From: Zoogloeaceae bacterium
Lineage (GTDB): Bacteria; Pseudomonadota; Gammaproteobacteria; Burkholderiales; Rhodocyclaceae
NCBI GenBank assembly: GCA_024235655.1
Contig: JACKLY010000004.1
Coordinates: 186,001-250,000, forward strand
Length of the DNA: 64,000 bases
Direction of reading: 5' to 3'
Made by a program: the position numbers and the translations under genes. Each line of letters opens with the position of its first letter. Within the stretch, counting starts at the first letter, position 1. The notes beneath the pieces were generated by a model that saw only the letters and a program-made list of their open reading frames with translations, was not told the origin of the DNA and did no database searches. Below, piece after piece: positions 28,218 to 36,427 of the stretch.

Positions 28218-30965
28218 CTACTTGCGTGTTTCGATCATGACCATCGGCTCATCCTTGATGACAGGCGGTGGCTGACGACGACGTCTCGGCTGAACAATCT
28301 TTTCCTCGGCGACAGCCTGTAGCGGTTGGCGGGAAATCTTGTCTGCGGAAGTTTCAACCATCATCAAGCCGGAAGCTTCCAGTACCTGGCTGAGATCAAC
28401 CTTGGGTTCCACAGCGCCAACTGTCGTGGCAGCAACCACAGGTGTAGGCTCAACAATGCTTTCCTGCACCGGTACTGTGACGGGAGTTTCCACCGGTGAA
28501 ACAGTTTCGGTGCTGTCTGCTTCAACCGCACTGCTGACCGCACGTTCTTCTGTTTGGGTTTCGACAGATACTTGTGCGATTTCTTGTGCTGGCTCGGGTG
28601 CAGCAGGTGCTGCCACTACCGGAATTGCCGCTACTTCCTGCGGTTCAACCGCAGACTCCGAGAGGAGTGCCGATGCAGATGAGGTCAAGGCAGGCTCTGG
28701 GTTTTGCGAAGCGCTTGCAGCGACGGCAAGTTCCGTTGCGACCATGAGTTGTGCCGCTGTTTCGGCTTGCTCATTGGATGGTTGAGCAGTAGCGACCTCG
28801 CTGGTTTCAACAGATTGCACTTCCTGGTCCGGCTTGGCCTCGTTCCGATCACGGCGGCCACCACGGCGGCCACGGCGGCGATTATTGCTACGGGCCTCTT
28901 CATTGCCATTGACCTGCGCCGTTGCATCGGTCGCCGGCGTGGTCAGTTTTGCTTCGGCTTGTTGGGCAGGCGCAGCCTCTTTTCGATCAGGGCGCGGTTC
29001 ACCGCGTTGACGACGTGGTTCGCGGGCAGGTTGATTCTGCTGTGCTTCGTCACGTGGTGCGTTCTGGTTGCGGGATTCACGGCTTTCACGGGGTGGGCGA
29101 GCCTCTCTGTTATCGCGATCCTCATCCTTGCGCCCCGAGCGATTACCACGTCCACGGCGGCCACCATCGCGTTGATCATCACGCTGACGATTGCGCGACC
29201 GGTCATTGGTCCGGGTTTCCGGCTTCTTGACCGGTTCCGGAGCAACTTCGACAGAGCGATTGCCACGGAACCAGGAGAAAATTTTCGAAATGATGCCAGT
29301 GTCCTGTGTTGCCGTCAGCGGCGTGGCTGCTGATTTTTCAGCAACAATCGGTGCTGGCTGATCCGGGGCAATCAGTTTGACAGCCGCTTGTTGTCGCGGC
29401 TGACGGCTGTCCGCCTGGGCGCTGGCCAGCTTAACCTCGACGACCGGGGCATCAACCATCTTGTATGACGGTTGCTGCAGATCTTCCTGGTTCAGTTCGT
29501 CATGGCGCAGGCGAACAATGCTGTGGGCAGGCGTCTCGAGGTGTGTATTCGGAATCAGCAGGATTGTCACCTTGTGACGCAATTCGATTGCCGAGATTTC
29601 CGGGCGCTTTTCGTTCAGCAGGAATGTGGCGACATCAACCGGAACCTGCGTGTGAACTGCTGCCGTATTGTCCTTCATTGCCTCTTCTTCAAGGATGCGA
29701 AGGATATGCAGGGCTGCGGATTCGGTCGAACGAATGTGCCCGGTACCGGTACAGCGCGGGCAGGTGATGTAGCTGGTTTCTGCAAGGGCAGGGCGCAGGC
29801 GCTGACGGGACAGTTCCATCAGGCCGAAACGACTGATCTTGCCCATTTGCACGCGTGCGCGGTCATGGTGCAGGGCGTCGCGCAGGCGGTTTTCAACTTC
29901 ACGCTGGCTCTTCGTGCTTTCCATGTCGATGAAGTCGATGACGATCAGTCCACCGAGGTCGCGCAGGCGCAACTGGCGGGCAATTTCATCAGCAGCTTCG
30001 CAGTTGGTCTTGAAGGCTGTTTCCTCAATGTCGGCGCCACGTGTGGCACGACCCGAGTTGACGTCACAGGCAACCAGCGCTTCAGTGTGGTCGATAACCA
30101 CAGCACCGCCGGAAGGCAGATTCACCTGACGGGAATAGGCGGACTCGATCTGGTGCTCAATCTGGAAGCGAGAAAACAGGGGCACATCATCGTGATAGCG
30201 CTTGACACGACTGACATTGCCCGGCATGACCGTTCCCATGAAGGCACGAGCCTGTTCGAATACATCATCCGTATCGATCAGGATTTCACCGATATCAGGC
30301 TGGAAATAATCGCGGATTGCCCGAATGACCAGACTGCCTTCCAGATAGATCAGGAACGGGCCGGATTGCTGGGTGGCTGCACCTTCAATGGCCGTCCACA
30401 ACTGCAGCAGGTAATTCAGATCCCACTGCAGTTCTTCGCCGGTGCGGCCAATGGCGGCTGTCCGGGCGATCAGGCTCATGCCCTGCGGTACCTGCAGGGA
30501 ATCCATGATTTCCCTTAGCTCAGCGCGTTCATCACCTTCGACACGACGGGATACACCACCGCCACGAGGATTGTTCGGCATCAGGACAAGATAGCGACCT
30601 GCCAGGCTGATAAAGGTGGTCAGGGCTGCGCCCTTGTTGCCACGTTCATCCTTTTCAACCTGAACGATCAGTTCCTGGCCTTCCTTGATGACATCCTGAA
30701 TGCGGGCCTTGGAGGGCTCGACACCAGGCTGGAAATAGGCGCGGGAAATTTCCTTGAAGGGGAGAAAACCGTGGCGCTCTTCGCCGTAGTTGACGAAGGC
30801 TGCTTCGAGGCTGGGCTCTACGCGGGTAATGACGCCCTTGTAGATGTTGCTTTTACGTTGTTCTTTTGAGGCCGATTCAATGTCGAGATCAATCAGTTTT
30901 TGACCATCGACAATGGCGACACGGAGTTCTTCGGCCTGTGTCGCATTGAAAAGCATGCGTTTCAT
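28218..30965 (-). CDS. rne: Ribonuclease E
   Basis: RNase E is the main endonuclease of mRNA decay and rRNA/tRNA processing and scaffolds the degradosome. The 915-residue protein begins MKRMLFNATQAEELRVAIVDG. It has an S1 domain (about 35-120), the catalytic domain with VIDFIDM, and the zinc-link CPRCTGTGH near residue 400. The second half is disordered, rich in Arg, Glu, Pro and Ala, with RRRGRRGGRRDR-type RNA-binding patches. It is divergent from rluC, as in E. coli, behind a ~390-base structured leader. Confidence 0.96.
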   Translation of the reverse strand: MKRMLFNATQAEELRVAIVDGQKLIDLDIESASKEQRKSNIYKGVITRVEPSLEAAFVNYGEERHGFLPFKEISRAYFQPGVEPSKARIQDVIKEGQELIVQVEKDERGNKGAALTTFISLAGRYLVLMPNNPRGGGVSRRVEGDERAELREIMDSLQVPQGMSLIARTAAIGRTGEELQWDLNYLLQLWTAIEGAATQQSGPFLIYLEGSLVIRAIRDYFQPDIGEILIDTDDVFEQARAFMGTVMPGNVSRVKRYHDDVPLFSRFQIEHQIESAYSRQVNLPSGGAVVIDHTEALVACDVNSGRATRGADIEETAFKTNCEAADEIARQLRLRDLGGLIVIDFIDMESTKSQREVENRLRDALHHDRARVQMGKISRFGLMELSRQRLRPALAETSYITCPRCTGTGHIRSTESAALHILRILEEEAMKDNTAAVHTQVPVDVATFLLNEKRPEISAIELRHKVTILLIPNTHLETPAHSIVRLRHDELNQEDLQQPSYKMVDAPVVEVKLASAQADSRQPRQQAAVKLIAPDQPAPIVAEKSAATPLTATQDTGIISKIFSWFRGNRSVEVAPEPVKKPETRTNDRSRNRQRDDQRDGGRRGRGNRSGRKDEDRDNREARPPRESRESRNQNAPRDEAQQNQPAREPRRQRGEPRPDRKEAAPAQQAEAKLTTPATDATAQVNGNEEARSNNRRRGRRGGRRDRNEAKPDQEVQSVETSEVATAQPSNEQAETAAQLMVATELAVAASASQNPEPALTSSASALLSESAVEPQEVAAIPVVAAPAAPEPAQEIAQVSVETQTEERAVSSAVEADSTETVSPVETPVTVPVQESIVEPTPVVAATTVGAVEPKVDLSQVLEASGLMMVETSADKISRQPLQAVAEEKIVQPRRRRQPPPVIKDEPMVMIETRK

Positions 30966-31354
30966 GATTCTTGGGCTCCCGCGTAAACGCGCGGTCGGAG
31001 CTCCCGCAAGCAGGCAGCGGAAATTAGTTGTGTATGCGGTACTTCAATGGCTTTCCGGTATTGGCAACTAAAAGCTTGTTCGCTGAAATCTTGGTTCTAC
31101 AGGCCACGAAATTCGTGGCCCAGGAATCTGCTAGGGGTGATCCGGCCGTGCTGGGCACGCGCAAATCAAGTAGTATCGCTACTTTTGGTGAGCGAACTTA
31201 ACCAGGATTTGCGTTGGATGATCTTGCACAGGTTGGTGCAAGAGAGGCGACTGAGGCCTGCCGGAAATCTGCCGAATAGAATGCACGGCTCGACGGTCTC
31301 ACGGGTCAGCGCCCCTTTCATGCCGAGACGCAAATCCCGACCAGTATATTCAAA
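30966..31354. other. Structured rne leader / rne-rluC divergent gap
   Basis: No gene is supported. It holds a perfect hairpin GGCCACGA-AAT-TCGTGGCC (31102-31120), a second hairpin AAGTAG-TATCG-CTACTT (31168-31184), and a longer-range pair GTTCGCT/AGCGAAC (31078-31084 with 31191-31197). In E. coli the rne 5' leader mediates autoregulation by RNase E; a similar role here is inference. Confidence 0.55.
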
Positions 31355-32332
31355 ATGCCCGATGTAAGCAAAGATTCCGTGACTCGGGCCCTTGTTGGCG
31401 AAGAAGAAGCCGGACAACGGCTCGACAATTACCTCCTGCGCATTTGCAAGGGGGTGCCGAAAAGCCACATTTACCGCATTCTCCGCAGCGGCGAAGTCCG
31501 GGTTAACAAAAAACGGGTGGAAGCCGCTTACCGACTGCTTGTCGGGGATGAGCTGCGCATTCCGCCCATACGGATTGCCGAACGTCCAGCCATTCAGGAC
31601 GATGGGGCGATGGTTCGTGCCGATTTGCCGATTCTGTTTGAGGACGATGCCCTGCTTGCGGTGAACAAGCCGGCAGGAATTGCCGTACACGGGGGGAGCG
31701 GCGTTTCGTTTGGTGTGATCGAAGCACTGCGCAGGCAACGTCCTCAAGCCAAATTCCTCGAGCTGGCGCATCGTCTCGACCGGGAAACATCCGGCATTCT
31801 GCTGGTAGGAAAAAAACGCTCGGCCTTGACTCGCCTGCACGACATGTTCCGGGAAGCAGGGCGCTCTGCCGACAAGCGTTACCTTGTGCTGGTTTCAGGG
31901 CGCTGGATGGACAAGACGCGAAATGTGCGTGCGCCATTGCACAAATATCTGCTTGAGAACGGCGAGCGTCGCGTACGTGTGGCTGACGAAGGCAAGGCTT
32001 CACATACGGTTTTTCATCTGCTTCAGCGCTGGGAGAATTTCAGCCTGCTGGAAGCGCATCTGAAAACCGGGCGCACCCATCAGATCCGGGTTCATCTTGC
32101 GCATTTGGGGTTTCCGATTGCCGGTGACGAAAAATATGGCGACTTTTCATTGAATAAATCGCTCGCAAAACACGGGCTGAAACGGATGTTTCTGCACGCC
32201 TGGAAAATGAGCTTCCCGCATCCATTGAAGGAAGATAGAGTCGAACTGGAAGCGCCATTGCCAGAAGCTCTCGCTGGGTTTCTAAACCATCTGAATGCAA
32301 ATGAAAGCAGGGAGTATGGCGAAGCGATTTGA
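31355..32332 (+). CDS. rluC: 23S rRNA pseudouridine synthase RluC
   Basis: RluC makes pseudouridines in domain V of 23S rRNA. The 325-residue protein has an N-terminal S4 RNA-binding domain (QRLDNYLLRICKGVPKSHIYR) and the catalytic domain with the Asp in HRLDRETSGILLV. The late motif GRTHQIRVHLAHLG is also present. Divergence from rne is conserved in proteobacteria and supports RluC over related synthases. The next gene overlaps its 3' end. Confidence 0.93.
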   Translation: MPDVSKDSVTRALVGEEEAGQRLDNYLLRICKGVPKSHIYRILRSGEVRVNKKRVEAAYRLLVGDELRIPPIRIAERPAIQDDGAMVRADLPILFEDDALLAVNKPAGIAVHGGSGVSFGVIEALRRQRPQAKFLELAHRLDRETSGILLVGKKRSALTRLHDMFREAGRSADKRYLVLVSGRWMDKTRNVRAPLHKYLLENGERRVRVADEGKASHTVFHLLQRWENFSLLEAHLKTGRTHQIRVHLAHLGFPIAGDEKYGDFSLNKSLAKHGLKRMFLHAWKMSFPHPLKEDRVELEAPLPEALAGFLNHLNANESREYGEAI

Positions 32333-32972
32333 ATTACTGGTGTTTGACTGGGATGGCACGCTGATGGACTCCGCAGCGGCGATTGTCGAAGCCATTCAGG
32401 CCGCATGTCACGACTTGCAGCTGACGCCACCGACCGATGAGCAGGCGCGGCACGTCATTGGCCTGGGCTTGGTGGATGCCATGCGCCATGCGGTTCCCGA
32501 ATTGAACGAGGCGGATTATTCACGAATGGTTGATCGCTATCGGCATCACTATTTGGCCAGAGATCATGAATTGCGTCTTTTTGCCGGCGCTGCCGAGATG
32601 ATTGATGATCTTGCCGCAGCAGGTTACATACTGGCAGTGGCTACCGGAAAGAGCCGTCTCGGCCTGAACCGGGCTTTGAAGGTCAGTGGCATCGGCGCGT
32701 ACTTCCATGATTCTCGCTGCGCCGACGAGTGTTTTTCAAAGCCGCACCCGCAGATGCTTCAGGAATTGATGGATGGATTTGGTGTTGAACCTGGCCAGTC
32801 GTTGATGATCGGGGACACATCCCATGATTTGATGATGGCAAACAATGCTGGGGTCGCATCAGTTGCCGTTTCCTACGGCGCACACCCTGTCGAAAATCTT
32901 GATGCCTGTTCACCGCTTGCCCGTGTCGGCAGTATTGGAGCCCTGCATTCATGGCTGAAGATCAACGCGTAA
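32316..32972 (+). CDS. HAD-family phosphatase (phosphoglycolate phosphatase-like)
   Basis: The protein carries HAD motif I as FDWDGTLMDS, motif II as AVATGKSR and motif IV as IGDTSHDLMMANNAG, with a helical cap between them. I choose ATG 32316 (218 residues, MAKRFELLVFDWDG), overlapping rluC by 17 bases; ATGs at 32295 and 32301 are also in frame. The fold and length fit phosphoglycolate phosphatase-like enzymes, but the substrate is uncertain. Its 3' end overlaps the Rieske gene. Confidence 0.88.
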   Translation: MAKRFELLVFDWDGTLMDSAAAIVEAIQAACHDLQLTPPTDEQARHVIGLGLVDAMRHAVPELNEADYSRMVDRYRHHYLARDHELRLFAGAAEMIDDLAAAGYILAVATGKSRLGLNRALKVSGIGAYFHDSRCADECFSKPHPQMLQELMDGFGVEPGQSLMIGDTSHDLMMANNAGVASVAVSYGAHPVENLDACSPLARVGSIGALHSWLKINA

Positions 32973-33301
32973 TCTGTTGCTCTGAGGATGTTGAAGATGG
33001 CGGAGCTGGTTTTCGCTTCACCATCGATCGAGGTACGGGCAGTGAGCCAGCATTTGTCATTCGCTTTCAGGGTGAGGTTCATGCCTTCATGAATCGATGC
33101 GGGCATGTGCCGGTGGAACTTGACTGGCAACATGGCGATTTCTTCGATGATTCCAAGCTATACTTGATCTGCGCCACGCATGGTGCCCTTTACGCCCCTG
33201 AATCCGGCCGTTGCTTGGGCGGTCGTTGCAACGGAAAAGGTTTGGAGCCCGTTGCCGTTGAAGAACGGGACGGTTGCGTCTATTTGATTTCCACCGAGTA
33301 A
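32951..33301 (+). CDS. Rieske [2Fe-2S] domain protein
   Basis: A single 116-residue Rieske domain. The two cluster ligands pairs are visible as NRCGHVP (Cys-x-His) and ICATHGALY (Cys-x-x-His). It resembles the ferredoxin-like Rieske proteins found next to rluC and sppA in betaproteobacteria, whose partner is unknown. It overlaps the HAD gene by 22 bases and is followed after 3 bases by the SppA-type gene, so it is co-transcribed with both. Confidence 0.9.
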   Translation: MAEDQRVICCSEDVEDGGAGFRFTIDRGTGSEPAFVIRFQGEVHAFMNRCGHVPVELDWQHGDFFDDSKLYLICATHGALYAPESGRCLGGRCNGKGLEPVAVEERDGCVYLISTE

Positions 33302-33304
33302 TTT

Positions 33305-34267
33305 ATGGATAACCCGAACATTGATTCCCCCAAGGATGAAAACTGGGAGCGCAAGCTCCTGGAAAAGCTTGCCACGAGTGCGCTCGCAGAGCAGAAGGCC
33401 AAGCGTCGCTGGGGAATTTTTTTCAAACTGCTGGCATTTGCCTATTTCTCAACCGTGCTGGTTCTGTTTGTTGACTGGGGTCAGGCTGAGAAATTGGCGG
33501 ATGGCAAGCACACCGCGGTCATCTATCTGCATGGCACGATTGAATCGAAGGGGGAGGCAAGCGCTGAAAATATTATCGCTTCCCTGCAGTCGGCCTTCGA
33601 AGACAAGGGAACGGCAGGCGTCGTATTGCGTATCAACAGTCCTGGTGGCAGCCCGGTTCAGTCGGGCATCATCTACGATGAAATTCGCCGTTTGCGGGCA
33701 AAGTACACGGAAACACCCCTCTATGCGGTGGTCGAAGATGTCTGCGCGTCAGGCGGATATTACGTGGCCGCAGCTGCTGACAGGATCTATGTAGACAAGG
33801 CCAGCATTGTTGGTTCGATTGGTGTGCTGATGGATGGTTTTGGCTTTACCGGAACGATGGAAAAGCTGGGGGTTGAGCGGCGCCTCCTGACAGCTGGAGA
33901 GAGCAAGGGGTTTCTCGACCCGTTTTCACCACAGAATTCCAGCGATAAAGAGCATGCCAAGGTGTTGCTCGGGGAAATTCACAAGCAATTCATCGAGGTA
34001 GTCCGGCAGGGGCGTGGCAAGCGTTTGAAGGAAAACCCGGAAGTATTCTCCGGTTTGATGTGGACTGGCAGCCAGAGTATTGAAATGGGCCTGGCTGATG
34101 GATTGGGTACCGTCGATTCAGTCGCTCGCGATGTGATCAAGGCCGAAAAGATGGTCGACTATTCAGTTCAGGAGAATATTGCCGAGCGTTTTGCCAAGCG
34201 ACTTGGTGCCGATATGGCGAAGAGCATGGTTCTACGCTTGCTTGGCGAGGGGCCTTCGCTGCGCTGA
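33305..34267 (+). CDS. Signal peptide peptidase SppA-type S49 protease
   Basis: This 320-residue membrane protease has one N-terminal membrane anchor (about residues 37-58, IFFKLLAFAYFSTVLVLF). Its S49 domain has the nucleophile Ser in VCASGGYYVAAAADRI and the catalytic Lys in the segment LTAGESKGFLDPF. Such short SppA proteins degrade signal peptides in the inner membrane. It ends 5 bases from the convergent methyltransferase gene. Confidence 0.92.
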   Translation: MDNPNIDSPKDENWERKLLEKLATSALAEQKAKRRWGIFFKLLAFAYFSTVLVLFVDWGQAEKLADGKHTAVIYLHGTIESKGEASAENIIASLQSAFEDKGTAGVVLRINSPGGSPVQSGIIYDEIRRLRAKYTETPLYAVVEDVCASGGYYVAAAADRIYVDKASIVGSIGVLMDGFGFTGTMEKLGVERRLLTAGESKGFLDPFSPQNSSDKEHAKVLLGEIHKQFIEVVRQGRGKRLKENPEVFSGLMWTGSQSIEMGLADGLGTVDSVARDVIKAEKMVDYSVQENIAERFAKRLGADMAKSMVLRLLGEGPSLR

Positions 34268-34272
34268 ACCGG

Positions 34273-34983
34273 TCAGGCAAGCAGCAGGAAAACTGTTGGA
34301 CGGCGATCAAGGTCCGGCTTTTCCTGCTTGCGCCAGTCAGCGATTGACTGGGTTATCACTTGTTCCCCGGGCTGGCTGAGGTCGGTTGCCGTACACAGCC
34401 GCGTTTCCACCGCACAGGTAGCCATCACGGTTTCCAGCATCTGCCGGTTACGGTAGGGTGTTTCAATAAAAATCTGGGTCTGCCGTTTCTTTCTTGATTC
34501 GCTTTCCAGTTCCTTCAGGCGCTTGCGGCGCTCCTCTTCCTTTGCCGGCAGATACCCATGAAAGGCAAAATTCTGCCCGGACAGACCTGACGCCATTACA
34601 CCGAGCAGGATTGATGAGGGCCCGACCATTGGCACGACCCGGATTCCCCTACGGTGCGCCAGGGCGACCAGGTTTGCGCCTGGATCGGCAACCGCCGGAC
34701 AGCCCGCTTCAGAGATCAGGCCGACATTCTTGCCTTCAAGGAGTGGGGACAGCAGGGCAGTCAGTTCATTTTCCCGGGTGTGTTCGTTCAGCTCGCTGAT
34801 TTCGATCTGCTGCAGCGGCAATGGATGTTGAGCGGCCTTGAGAAAGGCCCGGGCAGACTTGGCATTTTCGGCCACAAAATGCACGAGAGTGCGGGTCTGA
34901 TCAAGGACGGGCGAGGGAAGGCTGTCTTCAGGTTCGCCTGGGCCGAGCGGAACCGGGATCAGGAAAAGGGTTCCGTAGCTCAC
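34273..34983 (-). CDS. Tetrapyrrole-methylase-family SAM-dependent methyltransferase (RsmI-related)
   Basis: The 236-residue protein has the family features PVPLGPGEPED at the start, ISEAGCPAVADPG in the middle and GPSSILLGVMASGLSG. It resembles RsmI, which methylates C1402 of 16S rRNA, but is shorter and divergent, so it is probably a separate paralogue. Its substrate is not known. Its start overlaps the maf stop by four bases. Confidence 0.8.
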   Translation of the reverse strand: MSYGTLFLIPVPLGPGEPEDSLPSPVLDQTRTLVHFVAENAKSARAFLKAAQHPLPLQQIEISELNEHTRENELTALLSPLLEGKNVGLISEAGCPAVADPGANLVALAHRRGIRVVPMVGPSSILLGVMASGLSGQNFAFHGYLPAKEEERRKRLKELESESRKKRQTQIFIETPYRNRQMLETVMATCAVETRLCTATDLSQPGEQVITQSIADWRKQEKPDLDRRPTVFLLLA

Positions 34984-35564
34984 AGAACAGCCACGCCTTC
35001 TTCGCGCAGCAGTGTGCAGAGTGCAATCAGGGGAAGTCCGATCAGTGCGTTCGGGTCATCACCCTGAATCCGTTCAATGATGGCAATCCCCAGGCCTTCC
35101 GATTTGGCAGATCCGGCACAGTTGTACGGCTGTTCTCGACGCAGGTAATTCTCGATTTCCGCATCACTCAGGTTGCGGAAGGTGACCTCGGTTGGGATCC
35201 CGGTGGTTCGGAATGATCTGGTGCTGGCGTTGTAAAGGGAAAGGCCGGTAAAGAAATTAACCGTGCGCCCGCGCATCGTTCGAAGTTGTTCAGTGGCGCG
35301 TTCGTGTGTTCCCGGTTTGCCATAGATGCGGCCATCCAGTACGGCCACCTGGTCGCTGCCAATGATCAACGCGTGTGGAAACTGCGGAGCAACGGCGCGG
35401 GCCTTTTCTTCGGATAGGCGCAGGGCTGTGGCTTCAGGCGTTTCGCCGGATAAAGGCGATTCGTCGCAATTGGGCGCCGCGGTGGCAAACGGGATGCCGA
35501 GCCGACCTAGAAGTTCGCGACGGAATGGAGATGTCGAAGCAAGTACGAGTTGAGGGCTGGACAT
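34980..35564 (-). CDS. Maf-like nucleotide pyrophosphatase (YceF type)
   Basis: Maf/YceF proteins hydrolyse modified nucleoside triphosphates such as 7-methyl-GTP, a house-cleaning role. The frame extends to 35624, but the family N-terminus is MSSPQLVLASTSPFRREL, so I use ATG 35564 (194 residues). The motifs STSPFRRELL and IGSDQVAVLDG are present. It is divergent from yceD, an arrangement conserved in E. coli (yceF/yceD) and supporting the YceF subtype. Confidence 0.9.
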   Translation of the reverse strand: MSSPQLVLASTSPFRRELLGRLGIPFATAAPNCDESPLSGETPEATALRLSEEKARAVAPQFPHALIIGSDQVAVLDGRIYGKPGTHERATEQLRTMRGRTVNFFTGLSLYNASTRSFRTTGIPTEVTFRNLSDAEIENYLRREQPYNCAGSAKSEGLGIAIIERIQGDDPNALIGLPLIALCTLLREEGVAVL

Positions 35565-35630
35565 GAGGAACCGGAGAAGCTGTATTGGCCAAGTCCGCGC
35601 CCTGTCAGAAAAAAAGCAGCGCAACAGTCT

Positions 35631-35659
35631 TTGACTTGGGAAGCAGGAAATAATATCAT
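35631..35659 (+). promoter_or_regulatory. Sigma-70 promoter of yceD-rpmF
   Basis: TTGACT (35631-35636) and TATCAT (35654-35659) are separated by 17 bases; each matches consensus in five of six positions. The predicted start (about 35666) is only about 3 bases before the yceD ATG. Confidence 0.75.
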
Positions 35660-35668
35660 GCGCGCCTT

Positions 35669-36163
35669 ATGTCGCAACAGATTGTGATTAACAGTCTGTC
35701 GTTTGCGCGGGAAGGCCGTTCGTTGCAAGGCGAATTGCAAGTTTCCGAGCTGGAAAGGTTGCACGAGGATCTGGCAGAAATTGCTGGCGTTCTGGTGTAC
35801 CGCCTGATTGGCCACAAGGGCCGTGAGGGCAAGTCGGAGTTGCTGCTGGAGGTCGAGGGGAGTATTCCTCTCGTTTGCCAGCGCTGTCTGGGCCAGTTCA
35901 ACTACCCGTTGTCGATCGCCAGCGTGCTTGAACTGATTGCCGATGAGGCCGATCTGACTCAGGACGAACTGGAAGACGACAGCAGGGATTTCCTGGTTGC
36001 GCAAAGAGAAATGGACGTCGTAGCGTTGATCGAGGATGAGATTCTTCTTGCCCTGCCGATTTCGCCGCGACATAAAGAATGCGTGCTGTCAGATGACAGT
36101 ACTCGCGGAACCAAGGAGTTACCCTTTGCGGCTCTGGCTGCGTTAAAAGGGAAGGCATCCTGA
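35669..36163 (+). CDS. yceD: YceD family protein (DUF177)
   Basis: This 164-residue protein starts MSQQIVINSLSFAREGR and contains the paired Cys segment PLVCQRCLGQF with acidic loops typical of DUF177/YceD. The family is linked to 23S rRNA accumulation and is nearly always cotranscribed with rpmF, as here. Its promoter is at 35631-35659, which leaves almost no 5' leader. The rpmF ATG follows 21 bases after the stop. Confidence 0.93.
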   Translation: MSQQIVINSLSFAREGRSLQGELQVSELERLHEDLAEIAGVLVYRLIGHKGREGKSELLLEVEGSIPLVCQRCLGQFNYPLSIASVLELIADEADLTQDELEDDSRDFLVAQREMDVVALIEDEILLALPISPRHKECVLSDDSTRGTKELPFAALAALKGKAS

Positions 36164-36184
36164 CAAGTAATTAGGAGTTTTATA

Positions 36185-36364
36185 ATGGCCGTTCAGCAGA
36201 ACAAGAAATCCCCGTCCAAGCGTGGCATGCACCGTGCACACGACTTCCTGACCAACCCGCCACTGGCTGTTGAGCCGACCACTGGCGAAACGCATCTGCG
36301 TCATCACATCAGCCCAAGCGGTTTCTACCGCGGCAAGAAAATTCTGAAGAGCAAGGGCGAGTAA
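36185..36364 (+). CDS. rpmF: 50S ribosomal protein L32
   Basis: L32 is a small basic protein of the large ribosomal subunit. The 59-residue frame begins MAVQQNKKSPSKRGMHRAHD, the invariant opening of the family, and ends ILKSKGE. AGGAG lies eight bases before the ATG. The usual zinc-binding Cys of some L32 proteins are absent, as in other proteobacteria. A strong terminator follows 13 bases after the stop. Confidence 0.97.
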   Translation: MAVQQNKKSPSKRGMHRAHDFLTNPPLAVEPTTGETHLRHHISPSGFYRGKKILKSKGE

Positions 36365-36377
36365 GCTCTGCCGATCA

Positions 36378-36420
36378 GGCAGGCAGTTGGCCTAGCGGCG
36401 GACTGCCTGCCTTTTCTTTT
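36378..36420 (+). terminator. Terminator/attenuator between rpmF and plsX
   Basis: GGCAGGCAGT (36378-36387) and ACTGCCTGCC (36402-36411) form a perfect 10-base-pair stem followed by TTTTCTTTT. It ends 7 bases before the plsX ATG, inside what is usually one operon. Confidence 0.88.
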
Positions 36421-36427
36421 GCCTGTC

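Noticed and set aside
29472..30518. 348-codon plus-strand frame inside rne
   Set aside because: It is antisense to the catalytic part of rne, which is conserved throughout.
31345..31350. TATATT as a promoter -10 for rluC
   Set aside because: No -35 is found at 16-18 bases and the start would fall inside the coding region.
31047..31367. ORF in the rne-rluC gap
   Set aside because: It covers the structured leader, has no ribosome site and overlaps the rluC start.
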